This document shows positions 1 to 10,475 of a DNA stretch of 64,000 nucleotides, piece after piece. Numbering within the stretch: position 1 is the first letter of the stretch; the number at the start of each line of letters is the position of its first letter. The notes under the pieces were generated by a model that was given only the letters and a program-made list of their open reading frames with translations, was not told where the DNA came from and ran no database searches. The translations under genes and the position numbers were made by a program. The stretch is from an uncultured Prevotella sp. (GTDB lineage Bacteria > Bacteroidota > Bacteroidia > Bacteroidales > Bacteroidaceae): assembly GCA_947302435.1 (NCBI GenBank), contig CAMYVQ010000002.1, forward strand, positions 34,555 to 98,554, in the 5' to 3' direction.

Positions 1-1441
1 GGAAGTCGGTCATCATCTGCTTGATCTCGTCGGCACCGCTCTTGCCGGGCTTCACCACGTTGATTGTAGCTTCCTTAGAGAAACCGTATTCGGCGTAGAT
101 GTTCATGAGCAGGTCGTAGAGGGTCATGCCGTTGTCCTTTGCCCAGGCTGCAATCTCGCAGATAAGGCAGATGGATGCGGGTGAATCCTTGTCGCGTACT
201 TTGTCGAACGGCAGGAATCCGAAGCTTTCCTCACCGCCGCCGATGTACTTCTGCTTGCCTTCGCTGATGCGAATCTCGTTGGCAATCCACTTGAAGCCTG
301 TGTAGCAGTCGCGCAGTTCCACACCGTTCTTCTTGGCAATCTCGGCAATGACCTCGGTGGTGACGATGGTCTTCACGAGGAACTCGTTGCCCTTCAGCTG
401 GCCGAGCTTCTTCTTGTTGGCGATGATGTACCAGCAGAACATCATGCAGGTCTGGTTGCCGTTGAGAATTTCCCACTCGCCTTTTGCGTTGCGGCAGACG
501 ATGGCGAGACGGTCGGCATCGGGGTCGCTGGCAATAACGAGGTCGGCATTCAGACGGGTGCCCAACTTCATGCCTAAGGTCATGGCCTCGGCATTTTCGG
601 GGTTAGGAGATACAACGGTGGGGAAGTTGCCGTCGATGACCATCTGCTCGGGCACTACGTGGATGTTCTGGAATCCCCATGAGCGCAGAGCCTCGGGAAT
701 GATGACGCGGCCTGTGCCGTGCATGGGCGAGTAGACAATGTTCAGGTCCTTGTGACGGAGAATCACGTCCTGGTCAACCATGGCCTCTTTCACTGCCTGC
801 AGGTAGTCCCAGTCCATTTCGCCACCGATGATGTCGATAAGCTCTTTGTTGCCCTCGAACTTCACGTCGTCGATTTGCACTTTGTTCACCTCGTCGATGA
901 TACCCTTGTCGTGAGGAGCCAGCACCTGTGCGCCGTCGTCCCAGTAGGCTTTGTAGCCATTGTACTCGCGGGGGTTGTGTGAGGCTGTGACGTTCACGCC
1001 TGCCTGTGCGCCGAGCTGACGGATGGCAAACGAGATCTCAGGGGTGGGGCGAAGGCTCTCGAAGAGATAAACCTTGATGCCGTTGGCCGAGAAAATGTCG
1101 GCAACAGTCTCGGCAAACATGCGGCCATTGTTGCGGCAGTCGTGTCCGACGACCACTGCGGGCTGGATGTTGGGGAATGCTTTATTGATATAGTTGGCAA
1201 AGCCTTGGGTGGCCATGCCTACGATGTACTTGTTCATGCGGTTGGTGCCGGCACCCATGATGCCGCGCAGGCCGCCTGTTCCAAATTCGAGATTCTGGTA
1301 GAAAGCGTCAATCAGTGCTGTCTTGTCCTCGTTGTCGAGCATTGCCTGAACTTCCTTGCGTGTCTCCTCGTCAAAGGCTGGAGTGAGCCACTGCTTTGCC
1401 TGTGCCTCGCACTGTGCAATAAGCTGAGCGTTATTTTCCAT
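1..1441 (-). CDS. phospho-sugar mutase (phosphoglucomutase/phosphomannomutase family), C-terminus cut by window edge
   Basis: Reverse-strand translation starts MENNAQLIAQCEAQAKQWLTPAFDEETR at 1441 and contains FGTGGLRGIMGAGTNRMN, VTASHNPREYNGYKAYWDDGAQ and ASDPDADRLAI motifs; not in the supplied ORF list because it is open at the edge. Confidence 0.93.
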   Translation of the reverse strand, partial: MENNAQLIAQCEAQAKQWLTPAFDEETRKEVQAMLDNEDKTALIDAFYQNLEFGTGGLRGIMGAGTNRMNKYIVGMATQGFANYINKAFPNIQPAVVVGHDCRNNGRMFAETVADIFSANGIKVYLFESLRPTPEISFAIRQLGAQAGVNVTASHNPREYNGYKAYWDDGAQVLAPHDKGIIDEVNKVQIDDVKFEGNKELIDIIGGEMDWDYLQAVKEAMVDQDVILRHKDLNIVYSPMHGTGRVIIPEALRSWGFQNIHVVPEQMVIDGNFPTVVSPNPENAEAMTLGMKLGTRLNADLVIASDPDADRLAIVCRNAKGEWEILNGNQTCMMFCWYIIANKKKLGQLKGNEFLVKTIVTTEVIAEIAKKNGVELRDCYTGFKWIANEIRISEGKQKYIGGGEESFGFLPFDKVRDKDSPASICLICEIAAWAKDNGMTLYDLLMNIYAEYGFSKEATINVVKPGKSGADEIKQMMTDF

Positions 1442-1631
1442 AATTGTAATAGAATTAGTGAGTGATTTGTTTGAAATGTTTCTTTTAAATACTGATTGAC
1501 AAAGTTACAAATAAATATAAAAACGAAAGAATGAAAGACAGAAAAAATGGGAGGCTATGCCGCGAAAGTGGTCTTTTTTCAACTTTTTTAGCAATAGTCT
1601 CCCGTTTTTGTTGGTGATTTGTTCGTGTTTC

Positions 1632-2828
1632 CTACTTCTTCAGGAGTCGGTCTATTTCATCGAATTGTTTGCCCATGTTCAGGTTGAGGTAGATGCGATA
1701 GAGTGCCGGCCCCCATTTTTCCTTTTCGTTCGGCATCAGTTGGCGGTAGTGTTCCATGTAGGGACGGGCTTTCTGATACAGTTGTTGCAACTGTTTCTTG
1801 TCCTTTCGCTCGTCGAGTTGCAGGGCAAGGTTGATGTAGCAGGTGCCTGCGTTGAAATAGGCCTCGGCATACTGGCTATTGAACTTTATGATGCAGTCGC
1901 TGACATCGATGCATTCGGTGTAGCGTTCCATGCGGAGCAGGGTGGTGGATTTGGCGAAGTAGTAGATGGTACAGGTGTCGCAGGCGGCTATGGCCGCATC
2001 CGTGGTGGCCAATGCTTTTTCGAGTTCGCCCTGCTGGGTGTAGGCATCCATGAGCCGGGGGAAGAAATAGCCAAAGGTGGGATAGCGGCGGAAGCCTTCT
2101 TCGAGTGTCTTGATGTATAGCTCCTTGTCCTTGAGCCATTGGCGGGCTTCAGCCATGTATTGCAAGGTGAAGTTCGCTTTCGTCGAGTCGCGCAGGGCCA
2201 GTTTGCGGTGGCGTAGGGTCAGCACGGCATCGTTCATCTTGAAGGCACTGAAGGTTGCCCAATAGCCTGCTTCGGGCATCCGTTTGTCGGTTTCCGCATA
2301 GTTGCGGCCCGTAAAGAGGGGCTGGCGGTCGCAATCGATATAGAGCTCGAAATAGTTGAACGCCTCCTTATAGTTCTCCTTGCGCAGATGATAGGTTCCG
2401 GCATTGAAGAGGTTGGGCCGGTAGGTGTTGAGCAGTTCGGCATGCTTCTGCCGGTACTCTGGGGCTACACGGCCTTTCTTGTCGGGGCGCATGTCGATGG
2501 AGTCGAGTGCCTCGAGGATGGTGAACATGCGGCGGTTCAGGTTGAAAAATTCGGCTGTGTCCTGTTTCTGTTTCAGGTAGAGCCGTTCGTTGGCGGCAGC
2601 ATAGAGGCCTCGCACGGCATCGAACCACGTGAGGTAAATCTTCTTGTTATCCTTGTTTACAGACTCTTTCAGCAGACCAGTCATGAGCTGTTCGGCTTTT
2701 TCCAAGTCTTTGTCTTTGCCGCTCTTAATGAAAGACCGCGCCTGACTGAGCTCCTTCTTCTGAGCTCTGGTCAGACACGGTGTTATCATTAGTAAGAGGA
2801 GCAAAGCAGTTGTGAAGTGCTTTGTCAT
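1632..2828 (-). CDS. TPR-repeat protein with signal peptide
   Basis: ORF 398 aa, N-terminal signal-like MTKHFTTALLLLLMITPCLTRAQ, TPR-like helices. Confidence 0.75.
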   Translation of the reverse strand: MTKHFTTALLLLLMITPCLTRAQKKELSQARSFIKSGKDKDLEKAEQLMTGLLKESVNKDNKKIYLTWFDAVRGLYAAANERLYLKQKQDTAEFFNLNRRMFTILEALDSIDMRPDKKGRVAPEYRQKHAELLNTYRPNLFNAGTYHLRKENYKEAFNYFELYIDCDRQPLFTGRNYAETDKRMPEAGYWATFSAFKMNDAVLTLRHRKLALRDSTKANFTLQYMAEARQWLKDKELYIKTLEEGFRRYPTFGYFFPRLMDAYTQQGELEKALATTDAAIAACDTCTIYYFAKSTTLLRMERYTECIDVSDCIIKFNSQYAEAYFNAGTCYINLALQLDERKDKKQLQQLYQKARPYMEHYRQLMPNEKEKWGPALYRIYLNLNMGKQFDEIDRLLKK

Positions 2829-2851
2829 TTAAGATTCTTAAAGGGTTGGTT

Positions 2852-4093
2852 TTATTGGTTGAGGAGTTTCTCCATCTCGTCGGCCTTCTCCTTATTCTCG
2901 AGGGCGTAGTAGATCTGATAGAGAGGATAAGCCCACTTCACTTTCTCGCTGTCGGGGTCAAGCTCGCGGGCACGCTCCAAGAAGGTCAGGGCATCAGCCA
3001 GAATGGCTTTCACCTTGTCGGCATCTTCTTTCTTCAGGCCACCAGTGTTCTTGTCGGCCAGCTGATCCTTCAGACCAATAGCCTTTGAGTTAAGGCAAAC
3101 ACCGGCGTTGAAGACGCACTGCACAAACTCAGGATCGATTTCGATAGCCTTCTTGTAGGACTCAACGGCAGCATCCCATTCGCTCTGGTTCATCTGTACC
3201 TCGCCTTTCACGGCCCATGCCATCTTGTTCTGGGGGTCGAGGGCAACCTCTTCATCAGCCCAAGCTTTCATTGCGGAAACGTTGTTGGCGTGTGAGTAGT
3301 AATCCATGAGCAGGTTGAAGTAGCGGGCCTCTGAGGGGTCTTCCTTGTGCAAGTCCTTCAGCATCTTCACGTATGCGACAGAGTCTTCCTGGGTCTTCAT
3401 GCTCTCTTTCTTCGAGAACAGCATGATCTCCATGGCCTCGCCTGCCTTGCTGGGATCTTCAGCGGTGAGGGTTGCAAACTTCTCGGCTTCGGGATAGTTG
3501 TGCATCTGGTAAGCCAGAATGGATGCATAGTAGGCAATGTCATAGTAGAAGGGATCTTTGGGGAAGTCCTTCACCTCGGCGAAGATGGGGGTGTTCTTCA
3601 TGTCAAGATAGTACTTCCATGCCTTAATGGCATTCTCATTGTCCTTCTTGTCCTGATAAAAATACTGTCCGGCCTGAACGAGGGCGATACCGAAGGTCTT
3701 GTACTTCGTCTGGGCGGCGGCACGGTACTTCAGCTTCACCTTTCCTTTCTCGTCGGGCTGCTGGTCGAGTTCATCGCATTTCAGAACGGCTTCCCAAGTG
3801 GCGATAGCTGCGGTGTGCAGGCCCAATGTGTCATAAGGGTTTTTGCTGACATTGCTCTCAATTTGCTTTGTCTGTATGGCGGAGAACTTTCCGTGCATGA
3901 TTTCACTCTGCAAATTCCAAGCACCTTTTTTGTCGAGAGTCTCGCTTGAGGTTAGTGCAGGAGCCAGTGTCTGGGCTGCTTGGTCAAACTCACCCTTGCC
4001 CATCAGCTTTTTAGCTTCTTTTACAAGGGCGTCCTGAGCGAAGGCCGTTGTGGCAGCTGCTGCCATGAGGGCCATCATCATCATTTTTTTCAT
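2852..4093 (-). CDS. TPR-repeat protein with signal peptide
   Basis: ORF 413 aa, MKKMMMMALMAAAATTAFAQ signal, TPR unit WDAAVESYKKAIEIDPEFVQCVFNAGVCL. Confidence 0.8.
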   Translation of the reverse strand: MKKMMMMALMAAAATTAFAQDALVKEAKKLMGKGEFDQAAQTLAPALTSSETLDKKGAWNLQSEIMHGKFSAIQTKQIESNVSKNPYDTLGLHTAAIATWEAVLKCDELDQQPDEKGKVKLKYRAAAQTKYKTFGIALVQAGQYFYQDKKDNENAIKAWKYYLDMKNTPIFAEVKDFPKDPFYYDIAYYASILAYQMHNYPEAEKFATLTAEDPSKAGEAMEIMLFSKKESMKTQEDSVAYVKMLKDLHKEDPSEARYFNLLMDYYSHANNVSAMKAWADEEVALDPQNKMAWAVKGEVQMNQSEWDAAVESYKKAIEIDPEFVQCVFNAGVCLNSKAIGLKDQLADKNTGGLKKEDADKVKAILADALTFLERARELDPDSEKVKWAYPLYQIYYALENKEKADEMEKLLNQ

Positions 4094-4123
4094 GTTCTTA
4101 CTTATTTTTGGTTAAACTGTTAG

Positions 4124-6733
4124 TTATTGATTGTTGTCGTCGTCAAAGTCGGTGGTTACGTCGGCCTCGAAATCATCGGTGGGCGTGGCATCGGTCGTCT
4201 CAAGCTCGGTGACATTCTCCTCGTCTGAAATTTCTTCGACAATATCCTCTTCTTCGACAGAGCTGATCACCTTGCAGACGGAAGCGATGGTGTCGTTCTT
4301 CTTCGTCAGGTTGATAAGGCGTACACCTTGTGTGGCACGGCCCATCACACGGACATCGGCCACTTTCAGACGGATGAGAATACCGCTCTTGTTGATGATC
4401 ATGAGGTCGTTCTCGTCGGTCACAACCTTGATGGTTACCAGTCGGCCCGTCTTTTCGGTCACAGCCAGAGTCTTCACGCCCTTGGTGCCGCGTGCCGTCT
4501 TGCGATAGTCCTCAATGTCGGTGCGCTTGCCGTAGCCATTCTCTGAGACGACCATAATGGTCTCAGTGGCGGGATCGTTGACGCATACCATGCCGACCAC
4601 CTCGTCGTCGCCACCGTCGAGACGCATGCCGATGACACCCGTGGACACACGACCCATGGCACGCACCTGATCCTCGTTGAAGCGAACGGCTCGGCCATTG
4701 CGGTTGGCCATGATAATCTCGTTGTTGCCGTTGGTGAGTCGCACGCTGACCACTTCGTCGCCCTCATTGATGTTGATGGCAATGACACCATTGGTGCGCG
4801 GACGGCTATAGGCTTCCAGACAGGTCTTCTTCACGATGCCCTGCTTGGTGGCAAACATCACGTAGTGGCTGTTCAGGAATTCCTCGTCGTCGAATTTCTT
4901 GATGCGGAGAACGGCATTGATGGCATCGTCAGGCTCGATGTTGAGCATGTTCTGGATGGCGCGGCCCTTCGAGTTCTTGTCGCCTTCGGGTATCTCGTAG
5001 CACTTCTGCCAGTAGCAGCGTCCCTTCTGGGTGAAGAAGAGCAGCGTGTTGTGCATCGTGGCAGGATAGATGTATTCGGTGAAGTCGTTGTCGCGATGGC
5101 GGGCGGCCTTGGCACCTACGCCGCCGCGAGCCTGCTCATGGAACTCGGAAAGCGGCGTGCGCTTGATATAGCCCATGTGCGAAATGGTGATGACAACAGA
5201 GTCGTCGGGATAGAAGTCCTCTGCGTTGAACTCATGGTCGAAGGGGATGATTTCGGTCTTGCGGTCGTCTCCATACTTCTCCTTCACCTCGTTCAGGTCG
5301 TCTTTCATCACCTGCTTGCAACGCTCGGGGTTGTTCAGAATCTCTTCCAAGTCGGCAATGAGCTTCATCAGGTCGTCGTACTCCTGATGGAGCTGGTCGA
5401 CACGCAGGCCCGTCAACTGGCTCAGACGCATGTCGACAATCGCCTTCGACTGAAGCTCGTCGAGATCGAAGCGCTTTTCCAGGTTGCGCTGGGCATCGGT
5501 GGGCGTGGCCGACTGACGGATGATGTGGACCACCTCGTCGATATTGTTCACGGCAATGATTAAGCCCTCCAAGATGTGGGCGCGTTCCTTTGCCTTCTTC
5601 AGGTCGTACTGGGTACGGCGGATGGTCACGTCGTGACGGTGCTCAATGAAGTAGCGGATGCACTCACGGAGCGAAAGGAGTTTCGGACGCAAGCGCACAC
5701 CGTCGCCTGTCTTGATGGGTACCAAGGCGATGTTGTTCACCGAGAATGAGCTTTGCAGGGCGGTCATCTTGAAAAGTTTGTTCAAAATGACATTGGCGTT
5801 GGCGTCGCGCTTCACGTCGACCACGATACGCATGCCCTGACGGCCTGACTCGTCGTTGACGTTGGAGATGCCTTCAATCTTGTGCTGGGTTGCCAGATCG
5901 GCAATGTAAGCCACAAGGTCAGCCTTGTTGACACCGTATGGGATTTCGGTGACCACAATCTTGTCGTGGGTCTCACCGCTCTCAATCTCTGCCTTGGCAC
6001 GCATGACGATGCGTCCGCGTCCTGTTTCATAGGCATCGCGAACACCCTGCAAACCATAGATATAGGCACCAGTGGGGAAGTCGGGGCCGGGGATGTATTG
6101 CATCAGCCCTTCGGTGTCAATCTCAGGATTGTCGATGAAGGCGCAGCATCCGTCGATGACTTCGCGCAGGTTGTGGGTTGGCATGTTGGTGGCCATACCC
6201 ACAGCAATGCCATTGCCGCCATTCACGAGCAGATTGGGCACTTTGGTAGGCATGACACTCGGCTCAACGAGCGTGTTGTCGAAGTTGGGGTCCATGTCGA
6301 CCGTGTCTTTGTCAAGGTCGTCCATGATGTGTTCGCCCATCTTGGAAAGGCGGCACTCAGTGTAACGCATGGCAGCGGGAGAGTCGCCGTCGACGGAACC
6401 AAAGTTACCCTGACCGTCAACCAACATGTAGCGCATGTTCCATTCCTGTCCCATGCGGACAAGTGCTCCGTAAACAGAAGAGTCGCCGTGGGGGTGATAC
6501 TTACCCAGCACCTCACCGACGACACGGGCGCACTTCTTATGTGGTTTGTCGCTTGTATTGCCAATGCCCATCATACCGTAGAGAATACGGCGGTGTACGG
6601 GCTTAAATCCATCACGAACATCGGGGAGGGCGCGAGCCACGATGACCGACATAGAATAGTCGATGTAGGATGACTTCATTTCCTCCTCAATGTTAATCTT
6701 TAGAATTCTGTCGTTGTCGAACGTTTGATCCAT
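4124..6733 (-). CDS. gyrA: DNA gyrase subunit A
   Basis: MKSSYIDYSMSVIVARALPDVRDGFKPVHRRILYGM, YHPHGDSSVYGALVRMGQEW and C-terminal beta-pinwheel repeats. Confidence 0.98.
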   Translation of the reverse strand: MDQTFDNDRILKINIEEEMKSSYIDYSMSVIVARALPDVRDGFKPVHRRILYGMMGIGNTSDKPHKKCARVVGEVLGKYHPHGDSSVYGALVRMGQEWNMRYMLVDGQGNFGSVDGDSPAAMRYTECRLSKMGEHIMDDLDKDTVDMDPNFDNTLVEPSVMPTKVPNLLVNGGNGIAVGMATNMPTHNLREVIDGCCAFIDNPEIDTEGLMQYIPGPDFPTGAYIYGLQGVRDAYETGRGRIVMRAKAEIESGETHDKIVVTEIPYGVNKADLVAYIADLATQHKIEGISNVNDESGRQGMRIVVDVKRDANANVILNKLFKMTALQSSFSVNNIALVPIKTGDGVRLRPKLLSLRECIRYFIEHRHDVTIRRTQYDLKKAKERAHILEGLIIAVNNIDEVVHIIRQSATPTDAQRNLEKRFDLDELQSKAIVDMRLSQLTGLRVDQLHQEYDDLMKLIADLEEILNNPERCKQVMKDDLNEVKEKYGDDRKTEIIPFDHEFNAEDFYPDDSVVITISHMGYIKRTPLSEFHEQARGGVGAKAARHRDNDFTEYIYPATMHNTLLFFTQKGRCYWQKCYEIPEGDKNSKGRAIQNMLNIEPDDAINAVLRIKKFDDEEFLNSHYVMFATKQGIVKKTCLEAYSRPRTNGVIAININEGDEVVSVRLTNGNNEIIMANRNGRAVRFNEDQVRAMGRVSTGVIGMRLDGGDDEVVGMVCVNDPATETIMVVSENGYGKRTDIEDYRKTARGTKGVKTLAVTEKTGRLVTIKVVTDENDLMIINKSGILIRLKVADVRVMGRATQGVRLINLTKKNDTIASVCKVISSVEEEDIVEEISDEENVTELETTDATPTDDFEADVTTDFDDDNNQ

Positions 6734-6894
6734 TATTGTCCTTTATGTTTGTAAATTTGGGCAAAAATTGCGTTTAAGGCCATTTTAAGCCACGCTGACG
6801 CATTTTGCCCTTTTCATTTCAGCCTACAAAAGTACTATATTTTTAGGAGAAACGAAAGGATTTAAGCAATTTTAAACGTATGTTGCCTATAAGT

Positions 6895-6983
6895 CCGGGA
6901 GTGTCTGGCTTTACCATCGGGAGTGTCTGGCTTTGCCATTAGGAGCGTCTGGCTTTACTACCGGGAGTATTTGGCATTCCTAC
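6895..6983. repeat. Degenerate tandem repeat, about 4 x 23 bp
   Basis: Units ccgggagtgtctggctttaccat / cgggagtgtctggctttgccatt / aggagcgtctggctttactacc / gggagtatttggcattcctac. Confidence 0.85.
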
Positions 6984-7366
6984 TATTCGAACAAGTGTTC
7001 GGTCTCCTCAATCTCTTCACAGTCGAACCATTCGGTCAGCTTGGCCTTTGCCTGTTCCTGAATGGTGGGGTCTATGTCAGTCCACACCATTTTCAGCACA
7101 TAGATGAGAACGGCCAAGTCGTCGGTAAGTCCTGCGATGGGGATGGCATCGGGCACGACATCGAGCGGGCTAATCAGGTAGCCCAAGGCACCGATGATAA
7201 GGGCTTTGTTCTTGACACTGATCTTATCGCTCTTCAGCGAGTAGTACAGGATGAGTGCTGCATAGACAAGTTTACTACCGGCACGTTTGGCAACGCGCGA
7301 AATCTTCTCGATGAAGTCCTTCTGCGTGAACTTGTTGGAGTAACTCATGAAATCGGGTAATTCCAT
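6983..7366 (-). CDS. DUF1232 (YkvA-like) small membrane protein
   Basis: ALILYYSLKSDKISVKNKALIIGALGYLISPLDVVPDAIPIAGLTDDLAVL is DUF1232-like. Confidence 0.85.
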   Translation of the reverse strand: MELPDFMSYSNKFTQKDFIEKISRVAKRAGSKLVYAALILYYSLKSDKISVKNKALIIGALGYLISPLDVVPDAIPIAGLTDDLAVLIYVLKMVWTDIDPTIQEQAKAKLTEWFDCEEIEETEHLFE

Positions 7367-7372
7367 ATATAG

Positions 7373-8245
7373 CTATTTTTTATTGTTAATTCGAATGATA
7401 CGTATTCCCGTGTGTGACGGGTGTTTCGAGAGGTATTCATGGAGGGTCATGGGTTCGAGCACCACTTTTTTATGGAGCTGCGATGCATTGAGCAGATGAA
7501 GCTCACCCTGTTTCCAGACGGCAAAGCCCAAATGGGCAATGTCGAGGCCCGGTTTGGAGCAGGTGATGGCAATGATGTCGCCGCTTTTCACACTGTTCCT
7601 GAGCGCAGCTGAGTTTTTGACCTCCGATTTGGGGATATAACGATATTGCCTGCCTGTCAGTGCGCGTTCCTGATCTGCGATTTTCTGTAGGAACTCAGGA
7701 TGTTTCTTCAAGGCAGAGTATGCATTGGGATGCTGGCTCATATAATTGATCTTGAGCCGTTGGACAGCAGTGAAGGGGGCCGTTTTCTTTTGTACTTCCG
7801 TGACAAGCCCCATCTGGCTTTTATCCTCAATCCAGTCGCTGAAATAGTGGAGCCGGCTGGTGTATCCGTCCAGCTTGCCTTTCCTGTAGCGAAGCTGGCG
7901 CAACATGTCGCAATAGTCGTTGAATGTCTTCTTGCCATTTTGGGTACAGAGAACCAGGGCGGTGACGGTCTCAATGAGTGTCGTGCAATCCAGTTCCCGT
8001 GTATTGACGACAAGCTGCTCATCGTCGTTGACTTCAAGCGTGTGGGCGACGTAGGGCCGTCCGATGAACCTGTTGGCAAAATAGAGCGTTGAGGCCTGCC
8101 CGTCCTTCAGAAGCGAGACAATCTCGGCACTGTCGGAAGGGGTATAGGTGACCTCTGTTGAAAGGTGGACAGTCGTCTGCCCCTCGGCATTCGTCAGCCA
8201 CCATCCACCTGACAATATCATCAATAAGAATAGTAGTCGTCTCAT
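7373..8245 (-). CDS. DUF1460 family (N-acetylmuramoyl-L-alanine amidase-like) protein
   Basis: FANRFIGRPYVAHTLEVNDDEQLVVNTRELDCTTLIETVTAL, DIIAITCSKPGLDIAHLGFAVW. Confidence 0.8.
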   Translation of the reverse strand: MRRLLFLLMILSGGWWLTNAEGQTTVHLSTEVTYTPSDSAEIVSLLKDGQASTLYFANRFIGRPYVAHTLEVNDDEQLVVNTRELDCTTLIETVTALVLCTQNGKKTFNDYCDMLRQLRYRKGKLDGYTSRLHYFSDWIEDKSQMGLVTEVQKKTAPFTAVQRLKINYMSQHPNAYSALKKHPEFLQKIADQERALTGRQYRYIPKSEVKNSAALRNSVKSGDIIAITCSKPGLDIAHLGFAVWKQGELHLLNASQLHKKVVLEPMTLHEYLSKHPSHTGIRIIRINNKK

Positions 8246-9333
8246 TTCTTTTTACGGTATTTCTTTTTCAGGCCGAAGTTGTAACCGACGTATATATTCA
8301 TGCTTCCGAAAGTGTTATTTGTCGAGAAGCGCGATTCCAGATAGAAGTTGGAGCGTATGATGGCACTGAAGCCCGCATACCATCTCATGTTGTTGTAGAC
8401 AAGACCGAAACGCCCGATGAGGTTGGGATTGAACTTCGTGAGCGAAAAGTGCCGCTTGTCGGGGTCACCTCCCGTTTCGCCTGTACTCTGTTTGTAGGCC
8501 AAGGCCAACTGACCACTGGCGCAGAACAACCATCTGGGGGCAAAAACCCAGTTGTAAGCATAGCCTCCCGATATGCTGGCATCGTAGTGGTTTGCCGATT
8601 TGAACATAAGTCCCGAGTCAAGTTTCACTTCTTCGTTGGGCAGATGCTCGTCTATCAGCTCCTGTAGTCTCTCGTAGTCGAAGTCGAGCGAGTTTTGGGT
8701 GAAGCCGATTCCCGCCAGCCATGAGCCGCAGCTGATTTTCTGGCAGGTGCTTTGCGCAAAAGCGGCTGGATAGGAGAAGCGCCCGTGGTTGAAAATATAG
8801 TAGATGTTGAATCCCGTAATGCCGGCCTTGATGCCGTCGAAGGGAACGTTTTCCACCATCCGCTCCTTCAGCAAGCTGCCAATTGAGACATTGCGCAGTT
8901 TGTAGTCGCTGCCCGTATGTCGATAGAACAGGTCGATGCCTATTTGTGAACTGTAGATGCTCAGGTCTATCTCTGTCTTGATGCTGTTGAAATTGTTGTG
9001 GCCTAATTTAAAGGTGTAGCCTCCGAAGAACCATTTCCATCCGAAATAGGGGCCCAACTTGAAACTTCCGTCAGGTGCAAAGCTGATGGACTGTTTGTTG
9101 TCGGCACTGCGGAGGGTGTAGAAATCGTAGGTGTATGTGGCTTGGAGCATCACGGTAAACAGGTAGTGCTGTGGCTCGATATAGGCAGTGTCTAAACGGT
9201 CGAACCCTCTGATGATACGGCGCACCTCGCTAATCTCTTGCTCCTCAGACCATGAGGTCAGGGGGAACAAGGTTAACCATAACAGTGTTGCCAGTATCGT
9301 TGATACAACCTTCATTCTTTCAGAATTTGCCAA
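8242..9333 (-). CDS. DUF4421-like outer-membrane protein
   Basis: Signal peptide, beta-barrel-like pattern, ends KKKYRKKK; 4-bp overlap with the downstream DUF1460 gene. Confidence 0.6.
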   Translation of the reverse strand: MANSERMKVVSTILATLLWLTLFPLTSWSEEQEISEVRRIIRGFDRLDTAYIEPQHYLFTVMLQATYTYDFYTLRSADNKQSISFAPDGSFKLGPYFGWKWFFGGYTFKLGHNNFNSIKTEIDLSIYSSQIGIDLFYRHTGSDYKLRNVSIGSLLKERMVENVPFDGIKAGITGFNIYYIFNHGRFSYPAAFAQSTCQKISCGSWLAGIGFTQNSLDFDYERLQELIDEHLPNEEVKLDSGLMFKSANHYDASISGGYAYNWVFAPRWLFCASGQLALAYKQSTGETGGDPDKRHFSLTKFNPNLIGRFGLVYNNMRWYAGFSAIIRSNFYLESRFSTNNTFGSMNIYVGYNFGLKKKYRKKK

Positions 9334-10303
9334 GTATGCGGTCCATGGCCCAGTTGACAGGCGTTGCCGAAACGCTGGTACATTTGCACACGGCTAACCC
9401 CTGTAAATGCTCAATGACATTCTTGATAAGGGGATATTGCACGTAGGGAGGGTTCGGCACGCTGATGGTCTCTGTACCCTCGCTGGTATGCAGTTCTATA
9501 GGCGCATAGTCGAAAACCGAGAAACGCAGCGAACCGTGGTCGCCAATGAGCTGGATGCTGTCTTCGCGTGCGGAATCGTGGGCTACAAAGCACCATGACC
9601 CCGAACCGGGAAGCCCGTTCTCGAAGCGGAAGATGGCACTCACGGAGTCCTCGGCCTTATAGAGACCGCCACGGTTGGCACAGATGCCACGGGCTTCGAG
9701 GATGACACCGAACATCTCCTGAAGCAAGTCGAGCTGATGGGGGGCCAGATCGTAGAAATAGCCGCCACCGGCAATGTCGGGCTGCAGTCGCCAAGGGAGA
9801 TTCTCAGGATGGGCATAGTCGAGTTCGCGGGGCGGCACGGCAAAGCGCACCTGCACGTTGATAATTTTGCCGATAACACCTTGGCTGACAATATCCTTCA
9901 CACGTTGGAAATAGGGAAGATAGCGGCGATAGTAGGCCACGAAGCAAGGAACGCCCGTCTGCTCGCTGATACGGTTCACACGGGCACAGTCGTCGTAGCT
10001 GGCTGCAAGGGGCTTCTCTACATAGACAGGCTTGCCCGCTTTCATCGACATGATGGCAAAAGTGGCATGACTGGAGGGCGGCGTGGCTACATAGACGGCA
10101 TTCACCTCAGGATCGTCAATCAGTTTCTGGGCATCAGTGTACCACCGGGAAATGCCATGTCGCTCGGCGTAATGACGTGCTTTCTGCTCAGAACGGCTCA
10201 TCACAGCGACAATGCTCGAACCCTCCACTTCGTTAAAGGCGGGGCCGCTTTTCTTTTCGGTCACCTCGCCGCAGCCAATGAATCCCCATTTCAAGATTTT
10301 CAT
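9320..10303 (-). CDS. Gfo/Idh/MocA family oxidoreductase
   Basis: MKILKWGFIGCGEVTEKKSGPAF Rossmann start and VEKPLAASYDDC; start placed at the internal Met of ORF 9320..10345. Confidence 0.9.
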   Translation of the reverse strand: MKILKWGFIGCGEVTEKKSGPAFNEVEGSSIVAVMSRSEQKARHYAERHGISRWYTDAQKLIDDPEVNAVYVATPPSSHATFAIMSMKAGKPVYVEKPLAASYDDCARVNRISEQTGVPCFVAYYRRYLPYFQRVKDIVSQGVIGKIINVQVRFAVPPRELDYAHPENLPWRLQPDIAGGGYFYDLAPHQLDLLQEMFGVILEARGICANRGGLYKAEDSVSAIFRFENGLPGSGSWCFVAHDSAREDSIQLIGDHGSLRFSVFDYAPIELHTSEGTETISVPNPPYVQYPLIKNVIEHLQGLAVCKCTSVSATPVNWAMDRILGKF

Positions 10304-10360
10304 TCTTTGCCTTGTTTTTTGTGAAATGTCATATGCGAAAAACAATGCAAAGGTATAAAA

Positions 10361-10451
10361 GAGTTAGGAGTTAAGAGTTAGGAGTTAAAAGTTTTTCTTG
10401 ATGGTTAATTTTATTTAACTCCTAACTTCCAACTCCTGACTCCTGATTTCC
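10361..10451. repeat. Inverted pair of heptameric tandem arrays
   Basis: Left GAGTTAG GAGTTAA GAGTTAG GAGTTAA; right AACTCCT AACTTCC AACTCCT GACTCCT; 10-bp perfect IR gttaggagtt/aactcctaac. Confidence 0.85.
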
Positions 10452-10475
10452 GGCTTCTATTTGTAGTGTTTGCTT

